64,000 bases of DNA, taken from assembly GCA_026874595.1 (NCBI GenBank), contig CM049308.1, forward strand, positions 80,584,124 to 80,648,123, in the 5' to 3' direction. The notes beneath the pieces were generated by a model. The model made no database searches. It saw only the letters and a list, made by a program, of their open reading frames with translations, and was not told the DNA's origin. Below, in pieces: positions 1 through 13,000 of this stretch; positions within the stretch are counted from its first letter, which is position 1, and every line of letters starts with the position of its first letter. Made by a program: the position numbers and the translations under genes. This stretch comes from Sipunculus nudus (lineage: Eukaryota > Annelida > Sipuncula > Golfingiida > Sipunculidae).

Positions 1-69
1 TTTGAAATCCATGTGTCAATACAACATGGATTTATCATCTGGAAACAAATTTGTGTGGATGGACGGATG

Positions 70-102
<33 letters not shown>

Positions 103-240
103 GGTGATTACTAAACAGCATCCACTTGTGATCAATACACACACCAGGTTTTGGGACACTAGATGTAATTACAGCTGAAAAACTGACATGATTGTTGTCT
201 TTTTATAGTAAAAAATATAGAAAAATTTTCGTTAAAATAA
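1..240 (+). repeat. GACA-rich microsatellite and flanking repeat-derived sequence
   Basis: A GGACGGATGGACAGACAGAC-type microsatellite at about 58-102 resembles the microsatellite tails of the Helitron-like repeats further on. The rest of this stretch is unclassified intron. Confidence 0.5.
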
Positions 241-594
241 CAAAAAATTCAGGTGGCGCCACCACTTTTCGGGAACTGACAAAACTAGTCATGGTCAATA
301 TTCAAGGCAAGATTCATGAAAATCCATGCATTAATTATCAAGATTTTGGAGGTTTTGCAATTTATTTTTGATTATTCTGGGGGGTACTTTCAAGCCCCAT
401 AGCTCGGCGGATATAGGTCACAGTGACCTAATTTCAAGTATTCAAGGAGATTTTTTATTGACCTCCTTGGATTTCACTTAGAAGTTTCTAGGACCAGCAG
501 TTACGATTTTTCCCTGCTTACGGACGGCCGGACGGACGGCGGACAAAGCGCCATTCCTCTACCTCAGTTGACTTACAGTCAGTTGAGCTAAAAA
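240..594 (+). mobile_element. Single-copy pearl-like (Helitron-derived) repeat
   Basis: One ~300-bp core starts at the palindrome GGTGGCGCCACC and is followed by ACGG-type units and a terminal hairpin (562-588, CTCAGTTGAC ... GTCAGTTGAG) with CTAAAAA after it. The core and tail match the monomers of the array at 16.2-23.1 kb. Layout (core, ACGG microsatellite, hairpin end) is that of molluscan pearl/HINE elements. Confidence 0.7.
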
Positions 595-971
595 AGACAG
601 TACTGGCGGAGTATGTTTTAATATGTGGCTTTTCAAAGATACAATGTCAAAATTCCTGTTTGAGATTGACTGGACAGGGTGATTTTGGTCTGACTGCATT
701 TGGGACAGAAATGTAAGAAAAGCAGACACAAAAACCCATTTCCTGACCTTAGTTACATCTTAACAATTACAAACAGACATGGGCAAACATTTACATAAGA
801 ATTTATGAGTAAAGCAGTCCAAATGGGTCCCAGGCTTCAGGCTTTTAACAGATGTTATTTTGGAAATTATAACATTGCTGCATAACCATAAATAATGCAC
901 TGATTTTCAAATCTTTTCAAATAACTTTAATGTAACAGCAAAAGGAGCTTTAAAGCAAACATCAAACCTAC
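595..971. other. THADA intron, nothing else recognised
   Basis: AT-rich intron between the pearl-like repeat and exon 18; no further structure seen. Confidence 0.6.
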
Positions 972-1085
972 CTTATAGGATTTAAGATGATCTTCAAACT
1001 GTTTTGCACTTGATGACCTCTGTTTTAGAGCATTCTTCCTCTGTCTCTCAAGAGCCTGACCACCTTCATCTAATCTCATGTATAA
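972..1085 (-). CDS. THADA: THADA exon 18 (last one inside the window)
   Basis: 114 nt (38 codons, phase 0 to 0) between TTTTTTAG| and TAAG|GTAGGT, encoding LYMRLDEGGQALERQRKNAL and KQRSSSAKQFEDHLKSYK. It is the charged linker that follows exon 17 in vertebrates. The next exon lies left of position 1. Confidence 0.88.
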
Positions 1086-4000
1086 CTAAAAAAAAATATG
1101 CAGAGTAAGTCTCCCATAATTTATTTCAGCTTGTGAGTTACAGATTTTAATTTTATGATATAGACATGTGGAATGTGACATGATATTGTAAAGCTTAAAA
1201 ATCTTGACAAAATTACTGTGAACAAATGTTAAAGTCATTTAAAAAATGTTTACTTTATTTCCCATTTAGTGGGTACATTTCCACAACAAATCATGTTTTA
1301 AATTTAAAGTTTCAAGGCACAGTTTAGTTTCATGAGTCACCTGTGTAGGCAAACAAAAAATAAAATATTTAAAAATAAAAATATGAAAAAAATTCTATTA
1401 CTTATTCAAACCAAATCACTTTAAATTATATATTTTATGCAGAGTCACATTTAAAACATTTCAATTTCTATAAAAGACACACACAGACTAGTATAAAAGA
1501 GTTTAATGAATACCAGAAGTCATTTCTAAACAGACAGTGAAACTCAAACCAGCAATTTAAGTTCAAATTTACAGGAGTCCCTACATTTCATAAAATGGAA
1601 GTAGCACCAGTAGACTAAGCTGTGAATATCACAAAATGAGGATGTACCTTCTTGGCATAAGACACCATGAGCTGTCTGAAGGCTGGTTCTTGACTGTTCA
1701 AGTTGAGGGTGAAGAACAGCTTCAGCAGCTCCAGGTCTGTGGCTGACACAGCCTCTGTTGTCTTGCTGTTCTCACATAACAGTCCAAAAGCATCAAGACG
1801 AACCTAATCACATTAAAAAAAATAATAAGATTTTCTATCCCTTACAGTATAAATATCACCATCTGTTTCTGCATTTTATCTGTTTTAGATGAGCATAAAC
1901 AACTTTTCCCTGAAAGTTCCTTATTTCTCTTAGTGAACACTAGATGGCACTGAGAAGCAAGAGTGGTTACAATCACCATCAATAAGAAACAACAAATTTA
2001 TAAGGTCACCAATTCACCTGTGTATGTCATAAACAACTCACCTGATCTTCCTGGTGACAGAGCGCCCTCTGGAGGACACTGACTGGTACTACACCATTCC
2101 ACATGACTCCCTTTTTGTCACCTTCTAAATGTTGCTGAGTCTGGATAATCCCCAGAGATCTCCCTCTCTTCAGACAAGTGATGAGAGCTCCAAGAGATTC
2201 ATGACTGGTCCCTACAGACAGTGAAGAGAATTTGAACTTATGAATGGTGTTCAATATTTGTGAAGACAGTCATGAGTATTTGTCACAATATATACATATT
2301 CATTTAAAATGAAGCCCTTCAGACATACATGTACATGTATCTTGTATGTTCCTAGCATGTGAAGGACAGGAGGAAGGGAAACCTTTGACAGTGTAGCTTT
2401 CATACTACTGTAGATTCAGAAATATTAGTTGGGATTTTATTTTCGTGGTTTTCGTGGATCAAGATAATCCACGAATTCATGATTCCAACGATCAAAAAAT
2501 CACACGGTCAGAGGATATATATACGGTATCTCAACGGAAGCTGGTGGTCGACTTTATATTTATAATTGTTACCGCTGGCTGAATTTTCAATAAAGATACA
2601 AAAATTGTTTATTACTTTTTTATGATTCTTTTTGATACAATCATTAAATGCACTGAATTGCTTTTCGTAAATTACTATAAAAATACGGGATTTATAAATA
2701 TTCTTTTGTCAATTAAATTATTTCCCCTAATATTGTACGATCACGGCCCCCTGAAATCTTTACAATAAAACAATATCAAAGTATAATTTAAACTGAAAAC
2801 GTTTTTTCCTCTTATTAGCATTTCGGATGAAAAATTCAAGAACAATACCACATTTCTATCGAGCAAAGCGGTAGTTCTGACACGCCAAGAACGGTACACA
2901 TGTTCCGATGTTCGTAACCATAGCTACCGAGGCACGGCTTTTTCGGAACCGGCCTTTTCAACATTCTTTCAATAGATATTAAACGAGACTTACGCTACCT
3001 ATTGGTCTAAAAAGACAAGGGCCGTGTAAACTCATTTGCATTACCGCGATTACCGCGGGACGCGAAAGAGCACTTATTCCGAATAAGGCGGTACTTTTTC
3101 CGAATATTGCCGCTGGTGGTACATATATATGTTAGCGTAAGTAAGTGCCACCGAATACTATTAGGCAAATTATTTCTTTATAATCTCCAAATATAGCTGA
3201 CATGATGAATGACGAACAAACCGTGTCTCGTCTCACCGCCCCGTCAGGGATTTACAGGCGCCACATGTGACTAGCGCCTAGATAAAAAAAAAGTTAAAAA
3301 CCTTCATGTGGACGGTCCCGTTTATTTTTTTACTCCGGTCAAGTGATGATTTACGTTTTCTGTTAACGTGGTGTGATCGGATGTTATAACTGATAGCCGA
3401 TGTATCGGGTGTTACAACCAACAGCCGATGTATCGCCCGGCACGTGTCGGTCACGGCTGATTAATTCTTTGTTAGGCTCGGGTCGGGCGGAGCATGTTTG
3501 TTCAACACTGACCTGATTGACCGCGGTACAGGCGCACCGTGCGATAAGCATCTGAGCCAAGCCACCTGTGTACATCGGGCTCGTCTTCCTTGCGCACATG
3601 GAGGTATTAAAAACCATAATTTTCTCAAGTTTTCTTTGTCTTTCCACGAATTCAAATACCCCACGATATGCGTTTTGTACAAAAACCACGAAATTTTAAG
3701 CCCACGATATTATCTGAATCTACAGTATCAAAATATTTGAACAAATCTTTGGTCTCTGCCTTTACAAATTTACTGAAATTTGAGAAAATCTAACAGAAAA
3801 TGTAACAGAAATGTTAATTAAATCCTTAGGTCTTGTTCATAGATATGTTAAACTTCTCTAATTAAAATCTACCATCACAATATGGGACACAAGCTATTAA
3901 ACTGCAGACTTAACCAAGGGTTTGTAAACTGAAATACCAGTTAAAATGATGATGGTTCTACATAATAAAATTCCTTCGCTTTTTTTACAATGTCCTACCT

Positions 4001-7000
4001 GCTGATGACCTTGAGAGATGCTGAATCATGTAGTTCAAGGTCGCTGGGTACTTCTTGAACAGACGTGGCAACACATGCTAATAAGATAATGGCAATTAAT
4101 TAAACTTAGTAACCCATGTAACAAACAACTGAGCAGCAGTGTAGTTTTTTCAATAACACCAAGCATGCTAGTGGTTTTCCAATGCAAGATACAATTAGGA
4201 TTTATAGTTCTTGCTTTATATACCAAATATGAATAACATAAAAATCTGCCAAGTGGAAATGGTCCATACTTCTCAAACCTAAGCACATTATATGTGATCG
4301 TGAAGTCAAAAGAGAGCATGCTAGCTAAATAAAGGGCAGACTCTGGAGTGTACAGAGGGGTATTTATTCCATAGCACCCTCCAAACAGGAAAGAAATTCA
4401 GGAAAGTGATTGGTGAGTCATTTCATATTTTATCATCAGGACTACAAAAAGATCTGTTTTATTAGATGCATGTTTGAAAGTTTGTCCTAAATCCACTTAA
4501 TCACATATCCACCAGTGGTAGTATCTGGCATATTTTAGATTAAATGCACAGTTTATCATAAGTAGTTTTGACATATCTCACCTCAATAACAAAGTATCTC
4601 TGCTGTGGTGAGCCAGATTGTAAGCACTCAGTCAGTGGATCTACCCAGGTGGACTCCCACTGCTGTTGACTAGATTTACTTTGATTTATATTTAATTCTT
4701 CGTGGTGTTTGCTGAACAAAACTTCATATAATTCACAAACCTGTGGGTGGCAAAAGTATGGAAAGTGCATCAAACTATGGTCACACAATTCACATATAAG
4801 ATAATTAGATCTTTGTTTGAATCGGCATACTCTTTTACAAAGGTTGTAGCACTAACAAACTGGTCACTGTGTCTTTATTCACATAATTATCGTAATACTC
4901 TTTCAGTGTATTTATTTTTTCATGTTTATTTGGTGAAGCGTAACCTGCAGGTTTGAGAGATAAGTCTTGCATATGCTCATAAAACAGGATGGTTTGCCAA
5001 CATAATTAGCATTATTTAAACTGCAGCAAAATACTGAATTTGACTGGGATTAGAGTTAATATTAAAATAAAAAGAAATATAAACAAAATCTTTCCAACTT
5101 TAAATACAAGAGAGTGTTGAGAACTATAAGTGGCATACAGGTCAGTTTATGAAGCTAGTGGAACATGTTTTGTGAATCTATAGATTTCAGAAGACAGATA
5201 ATCACATAATCACAAGAGAATTCAAGTATGGGATTCCTCTGTGTAAGAAATTTCATTTAAAATTCACTGGCTGATCTTACTCTGGGTAACATCCTCCGAT
5301 ACTGTGAAATATTCTTTTTGCTATGTGCACAACATTTGCATTTTTATATGCAGGTTGAAATTAAGTCAAACCAGTAAAGACTGATTTAACTAAAAATATA
5401 CATTCTCAGGAATGCAGGCCTCTGCCCTTTGGGAGGTCCTTATTGTGGGATGCTGCACAAAAGGTGTTTGCATTCTCTTATTCCACCAGTACTTCTAGGT
5501 TCATTCACACAGATGTTCCCCTAACCCATGTTAATATTCACCTATTCAGCCCATATTCAAAGGTTCATTCATGCAAAAGTGACTGTACATTTGTGAATAT
5601 TCCTGGAAATCCTTCCTAGACTCGGATCATAGGGCAAATCCACACCATATTCTAATCGATTCTTTATTGGCCCATTCTCAAAATCCTCTGAAAATTTCAT
5701 GAGATTCTATTCATGATTGCATGAGTTATGTTGTGAACAAACAAACACACACACAAACAGGGATGAACACATACTCTCCTGGCAGAGGCAAATTAGACTT
5801 ACATGACAGGCCAGTGATTGTTCATTTACAACCTGTAGCAGCTCTGCTGGGAGCAACGGCTGGAGGTCCAACATACAGGATGCTCCAAGCTTCTCAACCA
5901 CACTAGCCAGCGGACCGTAGCGGCCCTTCATGTACTTATCCATGGATAACAGAGACTTGGCCAGGGAGAGCAGGAACTGACTGTTTCTGGCATCTGCCAA
6001 AAATTAAAATTTAGCTGAAAACTTAGGATACATTTTATATGTGAATTTAAACTAGCTTTACTGCTTGAGTGTATCCATACTTCTTGCAGGTAACAAGTCA
6101 GTGTAAACTGAATTAAAATGAATTTTGGAGTTCAGGAAAGGCAGAGGCAATTTAAAAACTTACACAAAACAAGGTCATACAAATTATCTAATATGCAATT
6201 CAAATGTATGGTCAAGCAGGGACTCACACAATTTTAAAATCTGACAGAGAAATATGGTCACAGATTACCTAAATGTATGTAAGGATTTTTCATAGGCAGA
6301 AGTTGGAAGATTAAATACAAACAATTAAAGAAAGTCCCACAGTTTATCCACATAAATGAAAACTTAATAAGGATATATCTAATTTCATAACACATAATAA
6401 AGAAAGTCACAGCACATTTCTTTTGATTTAATGTAAATATAAACATAACTGAACACTAATTATAAAGAATACACAAGAATGTCTAAATTTTAAACCCTGA
6501 GATGTTACCTTAAAATACAAAGCAGAAATATACCTTCCCCACTGGCCAACAGATGGCACTGCACAATGCTGGCAAATATGGTCCTGGCTTGGTGCCTGAT
6601 ATTCTACAAGAAATTTGTTCCAATTACAAAATGATTAACAGTTACTTAGCTAATTACATATGATAGTTATGAGGGACATCTAATTTTACTTTTTTTCCCC
6701 TTGGTACATACTGCTTTTATGTATTAACTCTCACCACAAGCTTTCATAAGTTTTGAATCCTTCAATTAATTCTTACATGTTTAGTAAAATCTTCTTTCTT
6801 TGTAACTGTTACACTTACCTTATTTGCTTATCCAAAAGTGTTTTATCTCACAAAAACTCTGTTAACATAAATCTATTCCGACAGGGGACATACACTGGAA
6901 TTAAGATGATCATTCTTTAAAATGTTTATATCTCCAACTAAGTAAGGCATAAAAGAAAAGGAGGATCTAAAGACTTAATATAACAAAACGTACTTGTGGG

Positions 7001-10000
7001 TTCCAAAAGTTATCAAAATGAAATTCACCATATGGCTTCAAGCCTTTTGGTTATGCTTCACAGGTTTGTGTAAGTGCCTGTCTTAGATCTTTCTGTTTGA
7101 AGCATGGGTGTGTGTGTGTATGTGTATGTAGATGTGTCTGTACAGACTCACATCCACTGAATCCTGCCAGTGAGTCCAGAAGTACTGCAGCAGCTGCTGT
7201 GGTACCTCAGCATCACCATGGTAACTCATCCTCATCCCCTCAGGTATGTTACAATTGACAAGAGCTGCACTGTAATAAATAAATCTACATATGCATCTGT
7301 ATCAATAATCCATTCTTCAAAAAGGATACTATGCTCTGAACACAGCATGTGACCTCCTGGGACTTTCAAGTCACAAGCTGTGAGAAATGGAAGGATCGTA
7401 CAGGTTTGGCTACCAGGGGCTTATAAAAAAACACTCAGCAAACCAACACTCTGTAAAACAAAATCTGATTAGCTCAGCGTGTAAACAAAGATGGCTGCGC
7501 TCATGCGGAGCTCATTGTGCGGCACTGCAAGAGAAGAAATTTGCAAACAATGGGGGAAATCTGGCCTCAGGCACACCAGCAAGTTAGTATACAGACTGTC
7601 CTGAAAGGTTAAGATAGCATCCTGGGTATTCAAATGTGGGTGGGGGGGGGGGGGTGGAAAAAGTCTGTGCTACCAAGCATTTTCGACCGCAGTACAAATC
7701 AACCAGTACCTGCAACGTGATTGGTTAAATATTATGCATGAGGGCTTTCTCCAGAGACAGCAAAGCCTGGTGGATAAACCTGACGGAAAACCACGGTTTT
7801 GTTCAGTGGTTACAGCAGAGCAAATAGATGAGCAAAGCATAACCACTGCTTATGAAGCATACAAGCATACTGGCTACAATGAATTTTTTAAATAAGAGTA
7901 TTAACTTCAGAATTACTGCTTAAACTTAGCTCTGTCATTACAAAATGAATCAGGAATCCAGTATACCTCTTAACATTGATAAATTTGTTATTGGACATAC
8001 ACACATACATCTCAAACATATCAATCTAAACATGACCATAAAATGCTGTGTCATTCTAAGCTTGCTGGTAACAGGCCTGAAATGTGAAGGTGTCATTACT
8101 TTGCCAGTAACAACACATTCAACTCTAACAGACAGTGTATGTTATTCCAAACCTCACACGAGATATGTACTGCCAAAGAGACTCAGTTTATACATAAAAG
8201 ATTATCATATAAAAACTCCCTTAATGTCTATTAGTTATCATTTGTTATTTCCACTACTACAAAAGAGAATCATACCTCATTTTGTTTGTCAGAAGAACTA
8301 GGGCACGGGATGCAATCACCTTGGAACTGGTGTCCCCTAAACTGAAAGATAAGATAGTATGGTCAATATTCCAACTATATCCCTCAGATAAAGCTGCAGT
8401 TTTCATGGTGAATATCCCAAAATGGTTTTATTAAATCTAGCCCCCTAGTCATTTTCAAATAACTTTCTATGATGACTGTCTATGTCTACAATGATGTCAC
8501 AGAGTTAATCTTTCTCAAACGAGTTACGATTCACTGGAAACATAAATGACATGGAAGATATCTGATGCACTATAGAGTACAAACATGCCAGAAAATTCAA
8601 TTTAAGGAGTATATCATTGGCAAAATTTTAAATACAAGATGCATGCCTTAATAAATATAATGTGTTATTAATAATGGGTGCTTATAATTATTTTAATGTT
8701 TATTATTTTAAATAATTTTAATATATATGTAATAATTCAATATTTACCTTTTCAAATATTCAACTAAGTAGACCTCAGCTTAATAGTAAATGGTTGTAAC
8801 AGGATTAATATTTATTTTAAATTAAATAAAAGGAATGATTTAAGATTATCTTATTTAAAATTTATAATATTAAAATCACTGGTGCAGGACTTAATTTTAA
8901 ATGATTATATAACTTGTTATATATTTATAATCCAATATTTGTAATTTACCAAATAAAAGTAGCAGGCTTGGGCTGGATATAATAATGATAAAAAGGATAT
9001 ACATAAAAGCAAAATATTTTTTTGTACTTATTTATGATAATGAACACACTAATTGATTACATCAATACCAGATTTACCTTGAAACACTGGACAGTATCAC
9101 TCTGGCAATATACAGCAAGATGCTTTCTTCCTGGTTCAGGGACTGTGACAGCATGGACAGCTCCATCATAGCCAGGAATCCAGCACATATACACAGGAAA
9201 GATGTGACTGGTATGTTTGATCTGCTCAGAACCTTAGTGTGTATGTATTTTGATGACAGCCAGTTGTTATTGTTATGCGTGGATTTGGTATCTGCTATTC
9301 CAAACACTGTCTGCAGAACCTGATATAAAAATAAAGAGGATTTAATTTACCATGTAAATAGTTTTTACAAGAAGAAACATTATTAGTTTAATGAAGAGAC
9401 CCAACATGGCAAAAAAGTATATGTATTGTGTATGAGTTTGTACATTGGCAGAGAAAACTGAATACTACCTCTTGAGGCTATGGGGACACAAGTGCATTAT
9501 TTGTAAAACAATAAACACAATGCAAAATTAAATATGCAAGCAGTAGAAAAATTTGATAACTAGCAAAGAGAATCCAATAGGTGGCTATAAAACTGGAGCA
9601 TAATATCTTACTTATAATATAACTCTAATAACGTTAGAGTCACAGTAAGGCTCTTACAGTATTTACAGCCATACATTGGGGTGTATTATCATCAGTGTTA
9701 GTTTCAGAGTAAGGCTGTGATAGTACTTACAGCTGTGAGCGGGCTTGAGTACTTACAGCTGCAAGCTGGGCTTGAGTACTTACAGATGTGAGCTGGGCTT
9801 TAATACTTACAGCTGTGAGCTGGGCTTGAGTACTTAGAGCTGTGAGTTGGGCTTTAATACTTACAGCTGTGAGCTGGGCTTGGTCTCTGAAGTATACCAG
9901 AAGCGTCAATGGTATCACAAGGCCTGATGTACCCCTGCAGTCTAACATGAACTGCTCTGAAATTCAAACACAAATTAAGATATCATATATGTTATGTTAT

Positions 10001-13000
10001 GATATTTGGTGAATGCCGGAAATGAGGCAATGTTATTACAACAAATTCCAAAATCAATTCAACTCAGTTTCTGAGTGCAGATGAGTCCTCTTTCAACCTA
10101 ATACTTATAATACTTATTTATACAAGGTCAAAATGAAATATTTTCATTTACTCCTGAATCTGGCCAGGTTATCTTAATTTTCTGATTTATATTAAAATTA
10201 ACCTCTCACAGGCATACTTTATAGTTAATGGTACATTATAACATGAATATCACTTGAACAGATACTGTCACATTGTAATTTGATATGTTCAATAGGAACT
10301 TCAATATTTAGGGTTTTTTTTATATCAGAATGGTATACTGAATTAACAGATTCTATTAACATAATTAAATATATTTTAAATATAATACTTAATTAATTAT
10401 GTATATGTTATATGTATGTCATGTTTCAGGAATTTACAAGAACACTCTGACTGGACAAGAACACTGCTACTGCTGATTAACTGATCAAATTCATGGACCT
10501 GTAATACCAAGCTATTCCTATAGCTCCATGCAGCATAACAAATTTTGACAATATTCCACATATATTCAATACCGGTATAATCAATATTTTATTCCAAAAC
10601 TTTTAATTGTGGATTTCCATGACAATTTTTACAAACTTTCAAAAATTAACTTTTCCAAAAATTTACAAAAAAAAAAATGTTACAAAAGTTCAACTGGTGG
10701 AAAAACTAAGTGGATGAGTGTGAATTTATCTTTGTAATGACTGGACAAAAGTATTTTGATAAACTGTAGTTACTTACCATCAGATAATATTTTCACAGCA
10801 ATGTCAAAGCACTGTGACAATGGTGCATGAACAGGATGGTTGTCTGAAGTCACATCTTGTCGGATGTGATCACCTGACTTCTGGAGAAGTTTTGCGAAGA
10901 CCTGGAGTGTCACATGACAGTCGTGCATCCTTTGAGTCAAGTCCACTGGTGAGCTGCTGTCACTTGAAAAATCAACAAAAATAATACTGTGGTGGTCTTT
11001 CTGTTCGTGAGGGTTTCAAATTTGTGATATTCACTTAAAGGGAAATTACAACAAAATGAAACCTTCGCAAATAAGACATATTATCTACACAGGTGACCGG
11101 TCACTTTAAATGTAGCCTCATTAACAGTTTATGCCTGTTATCAATGTGACCATGCCTGGAGGTTAGAAAAGACTAAAAATAATATCACATCTTTCATATT
11201 ATCTACTTATAAGAGATAAGAAATTTGACTCATTCTCATGGATCCTCATAAAATTTGATAATGGATACCCTATGTATAAGTAACTGAATGGTAAATTGGC
11301 AAAAATGAGACCCTTGTAAAACAACAATAAAGTGAAAATCATAAAAATATAGCCTCATGAAAATGAAGTCAACCACATTATTATATTATATATTAAAATA
11401 ATATCTTTGGTATTATTAATAAAAATTCTTATCTTGATCCTGGTCATGATCTTGAGTGTATAGAGAGTGATTTCTGTTTGAATAAGATTGTCCATATGAC
11501 CACCTCTTGTTAATGATAATTACTTCTGATGTAAGGAAATGAAGTATGTTCTCATGTTTCTTACCTGGCAGCTTTGAAGAAGAAATCCAGTGCCTTGGCC
11601 AAAAATTCAAATACTGAAAATATGTAAAATTAGTAGCCATAAAAAAGCAAAAATATATCATGAAGATTGAATGTCAAATAACACTGCAAAAAAATATAAA
11701 TTAAAAATTAAATGTGAATTTTTTTAAATGAGTTTGTGACCAATTTCACAAGAATCTATGAAATACAATATGTTTTGTCAAATATTTAAAGAAAATATGT
11801 CATAGTATTCCTTCATTAAATAAAAAAAAGAAAGTCTGTATGTTACACATCAAATAAGACATGTTCAAATTTTTCACTGAAAGAAATATGAATGTTATGT
11901 CAAAAATTTCAAAATGAACCACATTCAAGTATATGAGACATGCAGGAACCAGAAAAATAAAACTAAAGCTACTTACCTTGCCCATAAGAAGACAGCACAA
12001 TATTCTCCCCTGAAATATATATATTGAAAGCTAAGAATACATACAGCACTCCCCAAGACTGTCATATCAAATGAATTCCCTGAATACACTTATGTTCCAT
12101 TTTATAGGTAACCTCTGTAAACTGTCACATTTTCATTCAAGTATCCAGAAACTTCAGGTCCTTTCATATACAAACTTAGAGAGGTGTTTTGCATATAATT
12201 GAAGTAAAAGGTTTGAAGATACAATATGAAGTGCATATTTCAATATCCAACAATATTATTAAAGCTTTCAATCATGTCCTTCAATTTGGTAACAAGGCGA
12301 AGTGCAAATTATTTCATTTCAATTTGAAAATAATATTCATTGGTACCACTGTTATTCTTTTTTTTTGCATTCAACTGTGCATCTGTCTCAAGACATTATC
12401 CTTATACTGTTGTTGCCTGTGCATTTATCACCCTGTGACAGGGTTGGCAATTTCTTCCGAGAGGTGGTTTCTTCCTTGGAAACTTCTGGAAACTTCGGAA
12501 TAAATAGTTTTTCCTCCATTTCTTCCGGAAGAAACTTTCAAATTTCATGTGAGAATATATAAAACTAATGAATTTTTAGCTTTATTTCTGCTTAAACATA
12601 ATCTGTTCCATCTTATAAAGGTTTATATTAATATATAGTGTTATCTTAGAATGTATGACTATTAGTTTAATTTAGTTAGACAAATATGCCTCATGTTGTT
12701 TTGATTTAGTCAGTTCAGGTGACACTGTCATAATTAACAGGATTTCATCCACTATACCAATGAAACGGTTTAACTGCTCCTTGTTATATAACAGATTATT
12801 ACCCAGCAGATATTCATGTACAGTGATAGGATTTCTCATATTTTTTAGGTATTTCCTAGCTTTGGCATAATTCATAACAGGCTGAGAAAATTGGTGTTTT
12901 GCTACTATATGCTTCATGGAAACTAAGATGTAGATTACAGACAGGTACTGATTGTACTTCACTGTGATAAACAAAAGAACTTACAAAAATTATTGGTGAG

